DNA of 64,000 nt from Halopseudomonas salina. Its GTDB lineage: Bacteria > Pseudomonadota > Gammaproteobacteria > Pseudomonadales > Pseudomonadaceae. The notes under the pieces are model-generated. The model saw only the letters and a list, made by a program, of their open reading frames with translations. It was not told the origin of the DNA and did no database searches. The first letter of the stretch is position 1; every line of letters starts with the position of its first letter. The stretch spans positions 118,086 to 182,085 of the forward strand of contig NZ_VTTI01000009.1 in assembly GCF_008641105.1 (NCBI RefSeq). The letters are read 5' to 3'. Below are positions 63,981-64,000 of the stretch, piece by piece. The translations under genes and the position numbers were made by a program.

Positions 63981-64000
63981 TATGTTGGCCGTATTACTCG

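Larger units (their letters stand above)
63685..64000. other. Gene-free, repeat-rich end of window
   Basis: These 316 bp hold two inverted copies of an extragenic palindromic element, an 18-bp tandem duplication with decayed further copies, and a pair of 20-bp direct repeats. No credible gene is present; the open frame across it is repeat-derived. The structures are listed separately. Confidence 0.7.

Overview
The window is ordinary, gene-dense chromosome from a Pseudomonas-like gammaproteobacterium. Three local gene orders point to Pseudomonadaceae: folC-SPOR-cvpA-purF-metZ, a Lon-type protease followed by pruR-putA-putP, and maoC / alpha-beta hydrolase / two fadD genes / hrpA. The moderate GC content by eye and the rearranged order relative to P. 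aeruginosa would fit a divergent lineage such as Halopseudomonas, but that is inference. I see no rRNA or tRNA gene, CRISPR array, prophage, intact insertion sequence or defence island. The window cuts folC at its left edge.

Layout. 1-5.4 kb: folate and purine genes, metZ and a small exported helix-hairpin-helix protein. 5.4-14.2 kb: a chemoreceptor, rnd-ycgL, DUF3820, glutaredoxin, queD, a TM2 protein, the ycjX-ycjF pair with an uncharacterised third gene, and a thioesterase. 14.2-21.7 kb: a large PAS/GAF/GGDEF/EAL protein, cmoA-cmoB for tRNA wobble-uridine modification, and a short FimV-like protein. 21.7-30.1 kb: a Lon-family protease and the proline utilisation locus. 30.1-37.2 kb: tetR with an RND efflux pair, then oligopeptidase B. 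37.2-44.1 kb: a small membrane protein, a second TetR regulator, a cold-shock protein, aceK, an AsmA/DUF748-like protein and a MoxR-VWA pair. 44.2-54.8 kb: the fatty-acid cluster, hrpA and a FabH-like synthase. 54.8-64 kb: porin, lipoprotein, FemAB-like protein, cyclophilin, hydrolase, LysR and AraC regulators and an acyl-CoA dehydrogenase, ending in about 300 bp of repeats.

How genes work together. PutP imports proline and PutA oxidises it to glutamate; this PutA lacks the DNA-binding domain of trifunctional forms, so control probably falls to the adjacent AraC-type PruR. Two 9-bp direct repeats 21 bp apart before putA are a plausible PruR site. The tetR-MFP-RND set has a perfect 20-bp palindrome just before tetR, suggesting autoregulation. 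CmoA makes the carboxy-SAM that CmoB uses. The two acyl-CoA ligases, hydratase, acyl-CoA dehydrogenase and FabH-like synthase suggest strong fatty-acid use.

I found no convincing undescribed multi-gene system. The most useful leads are regulatory or repeat structures (cold-shock leader hairpin, PruR-type repeats, tetR palindrome, small-RNA candidate, terminal repeats), a substituted proton-relay residue in the RND pump, and the unnamed gene after ycjF.
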